Source: an uncultured Lachnospiraceae bacterium (lineage in GTDB: Bacteria > Bacillota > Clostridia > Lachnospirales > Lachnospiraceae). Taken from it: a stretch of 64,000 nucleotides of DNA. A model generated the notes under the pieces. That model was not told the origin of the DNA. It was given only the letters and a program-made list of their open reading frames with translations, and did no database searches. Shown here one piece after another: positions 42,224 through 51,112 of the stretch. The stretch lies in contig CAKRGM010000006.1 in assembly GCA_934330725.1 (NCBI GenBank), forward strand, positions 1-64,000, read 5' to 3'. Position numbers and translations under genes: made by a program. How positions within the stretch are numbered: the stretch's first letter is position 1; every line of letters starts with the position of its first letter.

Positions 42224-43717
42224 CCTCCTCATTGTAACTCCTCCAACTGCCAGTATTACAACGCACACTATCAGCCCTATAAATAATGGCGCGATTGGTG
42301 TATGGATTATGTTTCCAACTATCACTGCTGCCGGGCCGGCAATCATTGAGATGATTATGGCACGATCCGGTATTTTCCCATTTATAAACAGCCCTGTAGT
42401 CATAGGCAGAAGGACTACTGTCCCTCGTATTCCCATTGAAAGAAAACCAAAATCGTTTATGACTGCTCCCGGTATGATTATTGCTATAATAGCTCCCGCG
42501 GCCAGTATTGCAAAGATTGTGCAACGTGTAGACACAAGGTTTTTCTTTGCTTCTGCAAATTTATTATTAATTCGGATAAGAATATCATTTACTACTATGG
42601 TTGCCATTCCAAGTGACAAACCGGCGCCTCCGCCTACAACCGTAATAAGAAGTGTACCAAGAACAATTCCGCCTATGAGCTTTGGCATATACATTACTGC
42701 AAATTCAGGAAATGCCTGTGCAGTTGATGATATTTCGTGAAGACCTGAAGGAACTGCCATTCCTGCCTGATTAAGTGCTGCGATTTCGTCAGTTGTGATA
42801 CATCTTGTACGCATAAATAATCCTATCAACGTACATGCGATTCCAATCGGCGGTATCAGGGCTGCACTAAGCAGTGCACCTTTTTTTGCTGCCTTTGTAC
42901 TTTTTGCCGACCATATAGCCTGCGCATATGTCTGCGTTGCTATTACACCCAGAATCAAGGAAATTCCCGAACCAATATCCTTTTCTGTGCCTCTTGAAAC
43001 AAGACTGCTGTAACGGGCAGTTATGGCTGATGGATCTGAAAGTCCGTTTATCTGTCCTAATGCAGTCCCCTCAAATATTGACTTTATGGAATCATACAAT
43101 GAACCGATATTTCCGGATAACATTATAACAACTATAAATCCGATTATTCCTGAAGCATAAAGAAGAATAAGCTTTACTACTCCGCCCATTCCGGCGCCCC
43201 ATGCGCCGCCAAAGATAACATAAACAGCCATAAGTAATACCGAAATAAGACTTGCCGTTATAAAATTCATTGAAAATATTGTCATAAGCAGTGCTGATGC
43301 TGCAATAACCTGCGCTATAACACTGATAAATATGCCTATGGTGCAAAGGATTGAACCCAGTGATTCTGCCTTTGGACCATATTCATTTTTAATAATCTGA
43401 AGCAGCGTGATATTCCCACTTTTTCTTAAAGGTGATGCATAAACAAGTCCTAAAACAAGACAGCCAAGACCCGCTCCAAGTGTGAACCACCAGGCTGAAA
43501 GCCCATATGTAAATGCCAGCTGTGCCGTTCCAACCGTGGCCTGTCCACTTACAAGGCTTCCCATAATTGTTCCGCAGACCATCAGGCTTCCTGACGTTCC
43601 GCCTCCTGTTGCAAAGTCACTTGCATTTTTAACTTTGCTTCCAGAGTAAATTCCAACTGCAATAATTGTCAAAATAATAAGAATAATTCCTATAATATTT
43701 AATATTCCTATATTCAA
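42215..43717 (-). CDS. Sodium:solute symporter family protein
   Basis: A 500-aa integral membrane protein with about 13 hydrophobic helices of the SSS (LeuT-fold) family, which couples sodium influx to solute uptake. Family cues are the N-terminal GIYSGSKVKNASDFATGGG, SLVSGQATVGTAQLAFTYGLSAWW and GLSLGMATIVVNDIL. The solute (amino acid, sugar or other) cannot be read. The start is TTG at 43717 with AAGGAAG 8-10 nt upstream. The stop codon lies in the arm of hairpin H2. It is flanked by dac and the J-domain gene without a clear functional link. Confidence 0.85.
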   Translation of the reverse strand: MNIGILNIIGIILIILTIIAVGIYSGSKVKNASDFATGGGTSGSLMVCGTIMGSLVSGQATVGTAQLAFTYGLSAWWFTLGAGLGCLVLGLVYASPLRKSGNITLLQIIKNEYGPKAESLGSILCTIGIFISVIAQVIAASALLMTIFSMNFITASLISVLLMAVYVIFGGAWGAGMGGVVKLILLYASGIIGFIVVIMLSGNIGSLYDSIKSIFEGTALGQINGLSDPSAITARYSSLVSRGTEKDIGSGISLILGVIATQTYAQAIWSAKSTKAAKKGALLSAALIPPIGIACTLIGLFMRTRCITTDEIAALNQAGMAVPSGLHEISSTAQAFPEFAVMYMPKLIGGIVLGTLLITVVGGGAGLSLGMATIVVNDILIRINNKFAEAKKNLVSTRCTIFAILAAGAIIAIIIPGAVINDFGFLSMGIRGTVVLLPMTTGLFINGKIPDRAIIISMIAGPAAVIVGNIIHTPIAPLFIGLIVCVVILAVGGVTMRRSH

Positions 43718-43743
43718 TTCATACGCTTCCTTTCATAAAATGC

Positions 43744-45576
43744 TTAGTTGAACATAAGCATATTTACCATACCTGCTTTGCCAATGTATATTGCAATATA
43801 CTTTCCTGATTTATATGCCATAACATCACTCGTACTATGCATCAGGTACATTCTTTTATCAAATTTTTCAAATACATCAGCTATTCCTGACATTGTTCCA
43901 CTATATCCAATCTGGGATACTTCTTTCAACCCAAGCTTTTCAGCATCTATAACAATATAAACTTCATTTCCACTTAAGCCCTGGAGCTGCAAAGCGTCAA
44001 CACTATTTCCACTATATGTATTCACCTTACCCTGACGGGCAGATGCAGTATCTGCATTCTGTTTATCGCTGATACAATATATCCCATCAGCCAGTGTACT
44101 CACTGTTGAATTATCATTTTCGGCAAATGCATTTTGTTGTGATGTTGATTGTGATACAGCTGCCGCATTAAGGCTTCCGTATGAATTTACCAAAAAAATT
44201 TTTTGCAGTGGATTGAAATTTTTTTCACCATGCTGTCCAATGCTAATCGTCTCCTGGTCATATAATCCCTGCATCGAATCATAATAGTCTACCGGAGTCT
44301 GTGCTATCTGTACATCCAGATTATAATCATTTTCCATATGCTCGGCCAGATTTTTAAGATTATCATTTTCGGTTGATTTTCCCTGAAGTAATTTTTCAAT
44401 GTGCTGCTCAACCGTTTGTGTATCTTTATCCTTGCAGTAGCACTCAAGAAATGCACAATAACCGTCTCTCAGATATATCTTAATGCCATTTTCATTAAGC
44501 CCGGATCTTGTGTTTTTTTCATCTTTCCAGAAATCAGCCCTATTGTTAGTATACTTATCATCACTGTATTTTGTATGAAATACCATATCATATGACGTAT
44601 TATCAAAAATATCTTTTGAGCCTACCGACATCATCATTTTTATTTCCGAATCACTTACGCCGGCAGCACTGGCAACCTCCCCCTTAATGTCACTTTTAAT
44701 TCTGTCATATTCAATATTATCAAAGAAAATAAGCTCATTGTTGGTATCAAACAATGCATAAACAACCACATTATCATGTTTGCTGCATTTAAAGCTGTAG
44801 CCATATTCATTTTTATTTTTTCCATACGATTTGCCTGTCTGATAAGTATGACTTGAGCCTAATTGGGAAACAGAAAAGGAAAGGCTGTCATACTCATCTG
44901 TATTATACTTATCATTAAGATACGTGGCGCACTTACTTTTAAGAGCTCTGTCACTATATTGTGAATGTGCAGATGTCAAAAATCTTGCTGCAACTGCAAG
45001 CAAAAACAATATTGCAATTGAAATAAGAAACTTCCTGCTTCTACTCTTATTTTTATGCGTATGCGTTCCTGCTGTCAGTATTTCTTTATTCCACAGCGGT
45101 GCATCATGTGCAACATTATCCTGTGTGTGCATCTCTTCATAATTATTATTTATCCTGTCAAATATTTCATCAATATCCTGGTCCTGCGTCGTTTGCGATG
45201 GTTTCTCATGCAGTTCCTCATATGCTTTCTCATATGCTTTCTCATACAGTTTCTCATATAACTTCTCATGCTGTTCCCCAGATGATTTCTCTTGTGATTC
45301 ATCTTGTATTTTCCCGGATGATTCCCCTTGCGGTTTCTCAAACGGTTCTTTTTGTTGTTCCACATACACTTCTTTTGCCTTTTCCGAAATCACATTCATG
45401 TGATTCTTATTGACAGATTTCGCATAATTAAGTGCAGCTTTATACGCATCATGCAGCTGCATCCACTCTTGTGGATTATCTTCACTATGACACTCTTTTA
45501 CTTTACTGGCATATGCTTTTTTAATTAATCTGGTATCCGTAGTACGTTCAATTCCAAGTATATTCCAACAATCCAT
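43744..45576 (-). CDS. J-domain membrane protein with HSED in place of HPD
   Basis: A 610-aa protein. Residues 1-60 form a divergent J-domain (WNILGIERTTDTRLIKKAYA) in which the Hsp70-stimulating HPD tripeptide is HSED (30-33). A Glu/Lys-rich region with tandem EKLYEKAYE units (104-125) leads to a single transmembrane helix (about 183-202). The following 400 residues are presumably outside the cell and resemble no domain I know. It lies 14 nt upstream-to-downstream of the HscC-like gene, so the pair is probably an Hsp70 and its membrane co-chaperone, analogous to HscC with DjlC. The topology and the HPD variant are read from sequence; the partnership is inference. Confidence 0.78.
   Translation of the reverse strand: MDCWNILGIERTTDTRLIKKAYASKVKECHSEDNPQEWMQLHDAYKAALNYAKSVNKNHMNVISEKAKEVYVEQQKEPFEKPQGESSGKIQDESQEKSSGEQHEKLYEKLYEKAYEKAYEELHEKPSQTTQDQDIDEIFDRINNNYEEMHTQDNVAHDAPLWNKEILTAGTHTHKNKSRSRKFLISIAILFLLAVAARFLTSAHSQYSDRALKSKCATYLNDKYNTDEYDSLSFSVSQLGSSHTYQTGKSYGKNKNEYGYSFKCSKHDNVVVYALFDTNNELIFFDNIEYDRIKSDIKGEVASAAGVSDSEIKMMMSVGSKDIFDNTSYDMVFHTKYSDDKYTNNRADFWKDEKNTRSGLNENGIKIYLRDGYCAFLECYCKDKDTQTVEQHIEKLLQGKSTENDNLKNLAEHMENDYNLDVQIAQTPVDYYDSMQGLYDQETISIGQHGEKNFNPLQKIFLVNSYGSLNAAAVSQSTSQQNAFAENDNSTVSTLADGIYCISDKQNADTASARQGKVNTYSGNSVDALQLQGLSGNEVYIVIDAEKLGLKEVSQIGYSGTMSGIADVFEKFDKRMYLMHSTSDVMAYKSGKYIAIYIGKAGMVNMLMFN
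45202..45267 (-). repeat. Degenerate 12-15-bp tandem coding repeat in the J-domain gene
   Basis: Repeats of the CTTCTCATA type encode EKLYEKLYEKAYEKAYEELHEK in the cytoplasmic linker. They are probably slippage-prone; the peptide would form an amphipathic charged helix. Confidence 0.7.
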
Positions 45577-45590
45577 TTTAATATCCTATC

Positions 45591-47408
45591 CTAACTTGTG
45601 TATTTGTTATCCCACTCACTAAACAGCATTTCATCTTCCCTGGCATCTTTTTTATCTTCATCTGATATCTGCTGTTTTTCATACCAGTCGGAAAAATTTT
45701 CTTTTACAACACTAACATTTATATAATTCTTTTCAATATAATCAAAAAAATTCAAAACACTTTTTCTTGCCCGCATTATATTGTACATGTTTCCACAATT
45801 CAGGATATACATAAAATATGAAAGACGTTTTTCTATCATTTCACGTACCCGTCCTGTTGACTCAGCAAATAAGCGGTTGCCCTTTTCGATGACCAGCTGA
45901 TTTTCTTCATTCTTGTACTGATTTATCTTTATCTTTTCAAGCTCCTTTACCTTCTCATCAATATTATCTATGAGTATTCCTTTGTCCTTCTTGTATATAA
46001 CCTTTTTATATTTTTCCCCGCTTGAAATAACCTCTGCATCTACAATAAGAATTCCATTTATATCATATGTAAAACTAACTCTAACGCTCTCACATTCTGT
46101 AGGGTTATATGGAATAGGACACCTTATCTCACCAATGTTAATATTATTTTCTGCAATAATCTCTTCGCCCTGGTATATTACAAATTTTACATAGCGCTGT
46201 CCTGGGTTACAGGCTGAATATATTTGAGATTTACTTATTGGAAGCGGTGAATTTCTCTCAATTATTACAGAATTATATTCTGTATCGCTATTATCCATAT
46301 GTGCCCCCACTCCAAGTGAAAAAGGACACAAATCCGTTAAGATGACATCCTTTATGTCTTCTTTACGTTCTTTTATTCCGGCATACACCCCTGCGCCAAG
46401 TCCAACCATACAATCAGGATCAGCAATAAACACATTTACACCTTTTAAAATATGCTTTATATACTGTTGCACAACAGGCATTCTACAGGATCCTCCAACA
46501 AGCACAACTGCCGATAACTGATTCTCTCCTATATCAGCATCACGCATTGCTTTTCTGACTGGTATCTGCATACGTTCAAATAAATTCTCCGACAGTTTTA
46601 TCATATCGAGACGGCTTAAATCCATTGAATATATACTGCCATCTACTGTTGCCTTCATTACGGTACTTTCCTTTTCAGACAATTCTTTCTTTGCATTAAC
46701 TGCCGCCTCAAGAATAATTGCATGATCCTGCTCAGTAATGTGTAATTCATCCAATCCGTTTTTATTTATAAATGTATCAGCAATAGCCCGGTCAAAATCA
46801 CAGCCGCCAAGATGGCTGTCACCACTTACTGCGATAATTTCGACAACATTTTCAAAACAATCAACAATAGACACATCAAGAGTTCCACCACCAAAATCAA
46901 ATATCATTAGTGTGGCATCTTCCTCGTGATGTGCCTGTTGATATGCAAGTGCCGCTGCTGACGGCTCATTTATTATTCTGTCAACTTTTAATCCTGCAAG
47001 CTTTCCTGCATTTTTAGTTGCATTTCTTGCTATGTCATCAAAATATGCAGGAACACTTATAACAGCTTCCTCTACAGGTTCCTTTAAATACTCCTCTGCA
47101 TCTTTTTTCAGTTTACCTAAAACCAGAGCTGAAAGCTCTTCAGGGCTAAACTTCCTTTTTCCAGCTTTGAAAACTTTATCAGTTCCCATAAAGCGTTTAA
47201 ACTCTTCAAAAGTCAGCTCAGGATATGTAACTGCTCTTTCCTTTGCTACTTTCCCAACATATACTTCTTTAGCATCTTCATCAAAACTGACCACACTCGG
47301 TGTCAATACCTCGCCAAATCCATTGGGAATTAAAGTAACCTGTCCATTTTCCCACATTCCGACAAGACTGTTTGTTGTTCCTAAATCAATTCCTATTATT
47401 CTTCCCAA
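45591..47408 (-). CDS. hscC: HscC-type Hsp70 chaperone
   Basis: A 605-aa Hsp70. The ATPase domain is intact: GIDLGTTNSLVGMWENG, VISVPAYFDDIARNATKNAG, INEPSAAALAYQ, FDFGGGTLDVS and VVLVGGSCRMPVVQ. The opening, with IPNGFGEVLTPSVVSFDED and ERAVTYPELTFEEFKRFMG, is close to HscC rather than DnaK. The C-terminal lid is short and ends in a Lys/Glu/Asp-rich tail, with no DnaK-type EEVD or Gly-rich tail. The frame runs to 47456, but AGGAGG at 47415-47420 is 6 nt before TTG 47406-47408, which gives the correct N-terminus MGRIIGIDLG. It pairs with the adjacent J-domain membrane protein. Confidence 0.88.
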   Translation of the reverse strand: MGRIIGIDLGTTNSLVGMWENGQVTLIPNGFGEVLTPSVVSFDEDAKEVYVGKVAKERAVTYPELTFEEFKRFMGTDKVFKAGKRKFSPEELSALVLGKLKKDAEEYLKEPVEEAVISVPAYFDDIARNATKNAGKLAGLKVDRIINEPSAAALAYQQAHHEEDATLMIFDFGGGTLDVSIVDCFENVVEIIAVSGDSHLGGCDFDRAIADTFINKNGLDELHITEQDHAIILEAAVNAKKELSEKESTVMKATVDGSIYSMDLSRLDMIKLSENLFERMQIPVRKAMRDADIGENQLSAVVLVGGSCRMPVVQQYIKHILKGVNVFIADPDCMVGLGAGVYAGIKERKEDIKDVILTDLCPFSLGVGAHMDNSDTEYNSVIIERNSPLPISKSQIYSACNPGQRYVKFVIYQGEEIIAENNINIGEIRCPIPYNPTECESVRVSFTYDINGILIVDAEVISSGEKYKKVIYKKDKGILIDNIDEKVKELEKIKINQYKNEENQLVIEKGNRLFAESTGRVREMIEKRLSYFMYILNCGNMYNIMRARKSVLNFFDYIEKNYINVSVVKENFSDWYEKQQISDEDKKDAREDEMLFSEWDNKYTS

Positions 47409-47449
47409 TTTGTGCCTCCTTATGCTAAAACTGCCATTTACGAACAATT

Positions 47450-48127
47450 TTACCACGTTAGCGCACTAAATTTCAATTGCATTTTATTCATTCCAGGAAA
47501 TGCTTTTGCTGAAATTTCCTTTTTATAAAGCAACTGACTTATCACTATTTCAATTACCGTTCCAATAATAACTCCGGCATATGCCAAAACTGCCATTCCC
47601 GCAATATTTATGTTTTCCGCTATACTCATGCATATATTTTCATATGCACCAATTACAAAAACTACCATAACAGCAGCAAACAGTCCAACCGTTGATATAA
47701 TAAAATACTTGTACGCAAAACCTGTGTATATAATTGCTATTATCAGCAATATCAGCAATTCTGCAAATGATGCCAATGCCTCATGTTCTTTTTCAGGATG
47801 TACGTATATTATTATGCTGCGCTCAATTAAAACTGCTGTAAGTATCAGAATATACAGCACTGAACTTACATAAGCAGGTGTTGTTGTCTGCAGCTTTTTC
47901 TTCCATTTTGATGACTGTATATAAGGCGATATATCCATTGAAATAATCATCTGATATAAAAACATTGCTGTAATAATAAGGTAAAAACCTCCTAAAAACT
48001 GTGTTCCCTGTGATATAATTTCAACAGTAAAACCTATTAAAAGAAATACTGCCATCATTATCATATTCCACTTTATTTTGAATCCGTATTTTACGAGTTT
48101 TAATCCGAATTTAACTTCATTTAACAT
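47450..48127 (-). CDS. ABC-type permease-like membrane protein (intact partner)
   Basis: A 225-aa protein with about six transmembrane segments and a short basic N-terminus, ending KFSALTW. It lacks a recognised motif. It is the last gene of a GntR-ATPase-permease-permease operon, so it is probably one membrane half of a small YtrC/BcrB-like exporter. AAGGAAGAG precedes the ATG. Confidence 0.7.
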   Translation of the reverse strand: MLNEVKFGLKLVKYGFKIKWNMIMMAVFLLIGFTVEIISQGTQFLGGFYLIITAMFLYQMIISMDISPYIQSSKWKKKLQTTTPAYVSSVLYILILTAVLIERSIIIYVHPEKEHEALASFAELLILLIIAIIYTGFAYKYFIISTVGLFAAVMVVFVIGAYENICMSIAENINIAGMAVLAYAGVIIGTVIEIVISQLLYKKEISAKAFPGMNKMQLKFSALTW

Positions 48128-48178
48128 TTTACTCTTCCTTTCTTTGCCATAGTTTATGTGTACAACATTTTACAACTG

Positions 48179-48835
48179 TTAATCCCTATAAGAATTCAAT
48201 ACTTTCTGATACATATGCTTAAATGTAAGTGTAAATAATGCAATGCAGATAACTGCTGCAATTGCCAGAATATAAATAATATCCATGTGCTCTGAAAGAT
48301 ATGTGACTCCCACAAAAATAAGTGCACCTGCCATGGCAAACACATAACCTATAATCATAAACATATTAAACATATCAAAATATCTGGAAATATTCATTGC
48401 CGCATATATACAAATTAATGTTATGAACCATATAATAAACATATATATTGCATTATCTGTATTCTTAATACTTCTTACATATATCAGCAGAAAGGTTACA
48501 ATATATTTGACAGGTCTTACTAACAGGTCACAAAGAACCGCCTTGCTTAAAAAATCATTTCCTCTGAAAGATGTCTTAATATAATTAATTGAACATCCAC
48601 CCTTGTGGCAAAAATCAAAAAATCAAAAAAAGTCCAGAAACACATCACTGGCAATTGATACAACCATCGCTATAACAAGAATTACCATTCTGGTTTCATT
48701 TTCAAAAATGTTATCCCATGCACGACCCAATATAAAACTTATCGCTATTACGGCCACCGGCTGCACAATATTGCTCAGTAAAACATATTTTTTTGATAAA
48801 AAACTGATATAATATTTTATAATATTCATTTTCAT
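48179..48835 (-). pseudogene. ABC permease interrupted by one in-frame TGA
   Basis: Two open stretches lie in the same frame, joined by 60 codons with no other stop. The first runs from ATG 48835 and ends FLDFF at TGA 48623-48625. The frame then continues FFDFCHKGGCSINYIKTSF and on to 48179. Without the TGA it would encode about 218 aa with roughly six membrane helices, like its neighbour. A T-rich run (TTTTTTTGATTTTTTGATTTTT) surrounds the stop, and TGG-to-TGA (Trp) is the simplest change. It may be a nonsense allele, a sequencing error, or two separate genes. GGAG is 4 nt before ATG 48835. Confidence 0.75.
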
Positions 48836-48910
48836 CGTTCTCCATTCCTTCATATTCCACACTTTATCTGATATCAGTAAATTGCTTTCTAAATAAGCGT
48901 TTCAAAAAAA

Positions 48911-49816
48911 TTAAATTTCAATGTTGGTGTGCTTCTCCATAACAGCTACACTTATCTGGAAAAGTGTCGGTATTTCCTTTGATACATCCATTCCAGCAAG
49001 CTTATCAAGATCTGATGCAAGACATATGCCCTCAAAACCATATGGGTTAGTTCTTATTGAAAACAGCACTTTCTTTGCCATAGCCGTGTCTTTTTCGTCA
49101 CCCTTTATAAGAATATACTTTTCCTTCAGATCTTCTACAAAACCAGCCTCAACAACACTGCCATTCTCCATTATGATTGCATAATCAGTTATATTTTCCA
49201 TATCAGAAATATTATGTGTTGAAAACAGCACACTGCGTTTTCCATCACCTTTATCAATATAATCACCAATCATCTGGCAAAGTTTATCTCTCATTAAAGG
49301 ATCAAGAGGCCATGCAGGTTCATCCATTACAAGCATATCAGTATCCCTTGCAAGGACACCGGCAAGCATAAGCTTAACTTTATTACCATCTGACATTTCG
49401 CTGTTTTTCTTATCAAATACTGCTTTTTTATTAGAACCTATTTTCAACTCATCACATAACTTTTCGAACTTATCCTTAGAAAAATTATCAAAAAGCAATC
49501 CGCTTATTTTCTCAATATCTTTTATAGTCCACTGTGGAAAATAATATTTGCTCGTTCCTGTATATCCTTTTTTCTCTTTAACCTGTGGATTGCTTTCTCT
49601 GTCCTTATCTGTATATTGATCAAAATATTTTATATTACCTGTGTAATCCAGTCTGATTCCCATAAGTATATTCAAAAGAGTTGTCTTACCCGCACCATTC
49701 TCGCCAATCAGCGCAGTTGCAAATCCCTGGGGTATCTTAAGCTCAGGAATATTAAGTTCAAATCCCTTAAAACTCTTCTTTAAATCTTTAATTTCCATTG
49801 CGTAATTCTGTTCCAT
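48911..49816 (-). CDS. ABC transporter ATP-binding protein with atypical signature
   Basis: A 301-aa nucleotide-binding protein. Walker A is GENGAGKTT (38-46) and Walker B is MLVMDEP. The signature is MSDGNKVKL (141-149) instead of LSGGQ, and the D-loop context is DEPAWPLDP rather than DEPTSGLDP. The C-terminal 90 residues are extra. The type resembles YtrB/BcrA exporters controlled by a GntR regulator. It should energise the permease pair downstream, one of which is broken. GGAGAG is 8 nt before the ATG. Confidence 0.85.
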   Translation of the reverse strand: MEQNYAMEIKDLKKSFKGFELNIPELKIPQGFATALIGENGAGKTTLLNILMGIRLDYTGNIKYFDQYTDKDRESNPQVKEKKGYTGTSKYYFPQWTIKDIEKISGLLFDNFSKDKFEKLCDELKIGSNKKAVFDKKNSEMSDGNKVKLMLAGVLARDTDMLVMDEPAWPLDPLMRDKLCQMIGDYIDKGDGKRSVLFSTHNISDMENITDYAIIMENGSVVEAGFVEDLKEKYILIKGDEKDTAMAKKVLFSIRTNPYGFEGICLASDLDKLAGMDVSKEIPTLFQISVAVMEKHTNIEI

Positions 49817-49867
49817 AATCTTTACTCTCCTTAAACATCGAAAACTTTGACTTTAACGTGTACCTCT

Positions 49868-50251
49868 TTATTCACCATCTTCATCCGATATAGACAACAG
49901 TGCATCAAGCGTCTGTTTCAATTCATCATCAGTTAGTCCTGCAATACGCGCTGACTTAATCGCATCCATAAGCGAATCCTCAACCTTGCGCAGATGCTGT
50001 TCTTTTAGCATCTCACTATCCTGGGCATTAACATAAAAACCTTTTCCCTGTGAAGCAGTTATAAGTCCTTCCTCTACAAGCATGTCGTATGCCTTCATCG
50101 TAGTGATAACACTTATCTTTAAATCCTTGGCCAGACTTCTTATTGAAGGAAGAAATTCTCCCTGTTTATACTTTCCGGCAAGAATATCCGTCTTAAACTG
50201 TTCTGCGATCTGCTGATAAATTGGTATGCCTGAATTCTGTAACAGCTTCAT
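49868..50251 (-). CDS. GntR/YtrA-family transcriptional regulator
   Basis: A 127-aa regulator. The winged helix-turn-helix (GIPIYQQIAEQFKTDILAGKY, LPSIRSLAKDLKISVITTMKAYDML and GFYVNAQD) is followed only by a short helical tail, which is the YtrA-type architecture without a large ligand domain. It is the first gene of the operon, 50 nt before the ATPase, and probably autorepresses through the inverted repeat upstream. GGAGG precedes the ATG. Confidence 0.9.
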   Translation of the reverse strand: MKLLQNSGIPIYQQIAEQFKTDILAGKYKQGEFLPSIRSLAKDLKISVITTMKAYDMLVEEGLITASQGKGFYVNAQDSEMLKEQHLRKVEDSLMDAIKSARIAGLTDDELKQTLDALLSISDEDGE

Positions 50252-50266
50252 TGGTTATACCTCCTT

Positions 50267-50304
50267 TAACTGTTTATATGTTATACAAACACCATTAACA
50301 GTTA
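50267..50304. promoter_or_regulatory. Inverted repeat operator candidate for the GntR operon
   Basis: TAACTGTT at 50267-50274 is inverted as AACAGTTA at 50297-50304, spanning 38 bp. It overlaps a minus-strand promoter-like region (TTGACA upstream, TATAAC downstream with an over-long spacer). The repeat is directly visible; its binding by the GntR protein is inference. Confidence 0.45.
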
Positions 50305-50346
50305 TGTGTCAAGATAAATAAAAAAATAATTCGCCAGCATGTATAT

Positions 50347-50402
50347 AAAAAATAATCCGCCAGCATTCCGTTTTTTTAGTCATGTTGGCGGATTATTTTT
50401 TA
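50347..50402 (-). repeat. Conserved-loop hairpin H4
   Basis: AAAAATAATCCGCC... pairs with ...GGCGGATTATTTTT, with inner CAT/ATG around a 15-nt loop that reads GACTAAAAAAACGGA on the minus strand. A 19-bp near-identical copy of its left arm (AATAATTCGCCAGCAT) sits just upstream at about 50326-50341. Confidence 0.75.
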
Positions 50403-50584
50403 TTGGGCTTGTAAGGAGCCGGGGAGATTGTTTTTTATTGAGCTTATTGAGAAACTGGAAGGGGGGGATACTCCATGACGGTACCGAAAATATGCTAAAA
50501 TACCTTTTTGTTTTACACGCAAAAAAGACGCATGGAATTATTACATCTCATACGCCTTTACACTGTTATAATATTCTGTTTTAT
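50403..50584. other. Intergenic region beyond the toxin relic, nothing recognised
   Basis: About 180 bp between hairpin H4 and the toxin relic. No intact gene was found. It contains stops in all frames and may be decayed remains of the toxin gene 3' end. Confidence 0.4.
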
Positions 50585-50802
50585 ATTATCAACCGACATC
50601 ACTCTTAACCCTCTGCTATGCCACGGCTCATTTCTATAAAGTCGGTATTTTCTGGAAATTTCTCAAGTCCTAAAATTCGTTCCTCTAACCTGTCAAACTG
50701 TCCTGCTGCATTATCTGGTGAAAGTAATTCATACGTAATGTACTCATATATTCCCCTTAAATCTGCATTGGCTTGAGCAGTGGTAATTACCTCATAAATC
50801 AT
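50585..50802 (-). pseudogene. Frameshifted RelE/ParE-family toxin relic
   Basis: The frame from ATG 50802 reads MIYEVITTAQANADLRGIYE and continues as a typical RelE/ParE toxin through ILGLEKFPE, then hits a stop at 50605. Shifting one base restores the expected continuation YRLYRNEPWHSRGLRVMSVDN, after which homology ends. It therefore carries a frameshift and a 3' deletion. Its start overlaps the antitoxin stop (ATGA), as in intact modules. The product is presumably inactive. Confidence 0.85.
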
Positions 50803-50914
50803 ATATCATAATCTTTACGAATATCAGTAAATGCCTGTCTTGCAGGTTTTGTTCTGCCTGCTCTTTCACATCCGACTCTATTCTTACGTACAAATTAGCT
50901 GATTTTGTTGCCAT
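50799..50914 (-). pseudogene. Internally deleted DinJ/RelB-type antitoxin relic
   Basis: ATG 50914 reads MATKSANLYVRIESDVKEQA, the standard DinJ/RelB N-terminus, then jumps out of frame to GRTKPARQAFTDIRKDYDI, the standard C-terminus, ending in TGA that overlaps the toxin ATG. The intervening 60 or so codons are missing and the remaining 116 nt is not a multiple of three. GGAG precedes the ATG. Confidence 0.88.
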
Positions 50915-51045
50915 AGTGTAATACTCCTTTCAAAAATCTTATTGTCTCTTTTTCCAGCTATATTATACTAATTAGTACGCACAATAGCGATACATTTTTA
51001 TTAGGCTAATTTATGAGCCGGGGGACATTCACTCACACCAAAGAA

Positions 51046-51092
51046 AAAAGAAGCTGGCAGTACGACTAACAAAACGGAGTACTTCCAACTTC
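51046..51092 (+). repeat. Conserved-loop hairpin H3
   Basis: The AAGAAAAA(A)GAAG arm pairs with CTTCTTTTTCTT, inner GTAC/GTAC, loop GACTAACAAAACGGA at 51064-51078 on the plus strand. It lies 3' of the amylase gene and may also act as its terminator. H4 and H3 bracket the toxin-antitoxin relic in opposite orientations. Confidence 0.8.
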
Positions 51093-51112
51093 TTTTTCTT
51101 ATCTTTTATCTC

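Noticed and set aside
48623..48625. Use of TGA as tryptophan or selenocysteine codon
   Set aside because: Other genes in the window use TGA as a normal stop, for example the DinJ relic, and no SECIS-like structure was seen. A single mutation or sequencing error is simpler.
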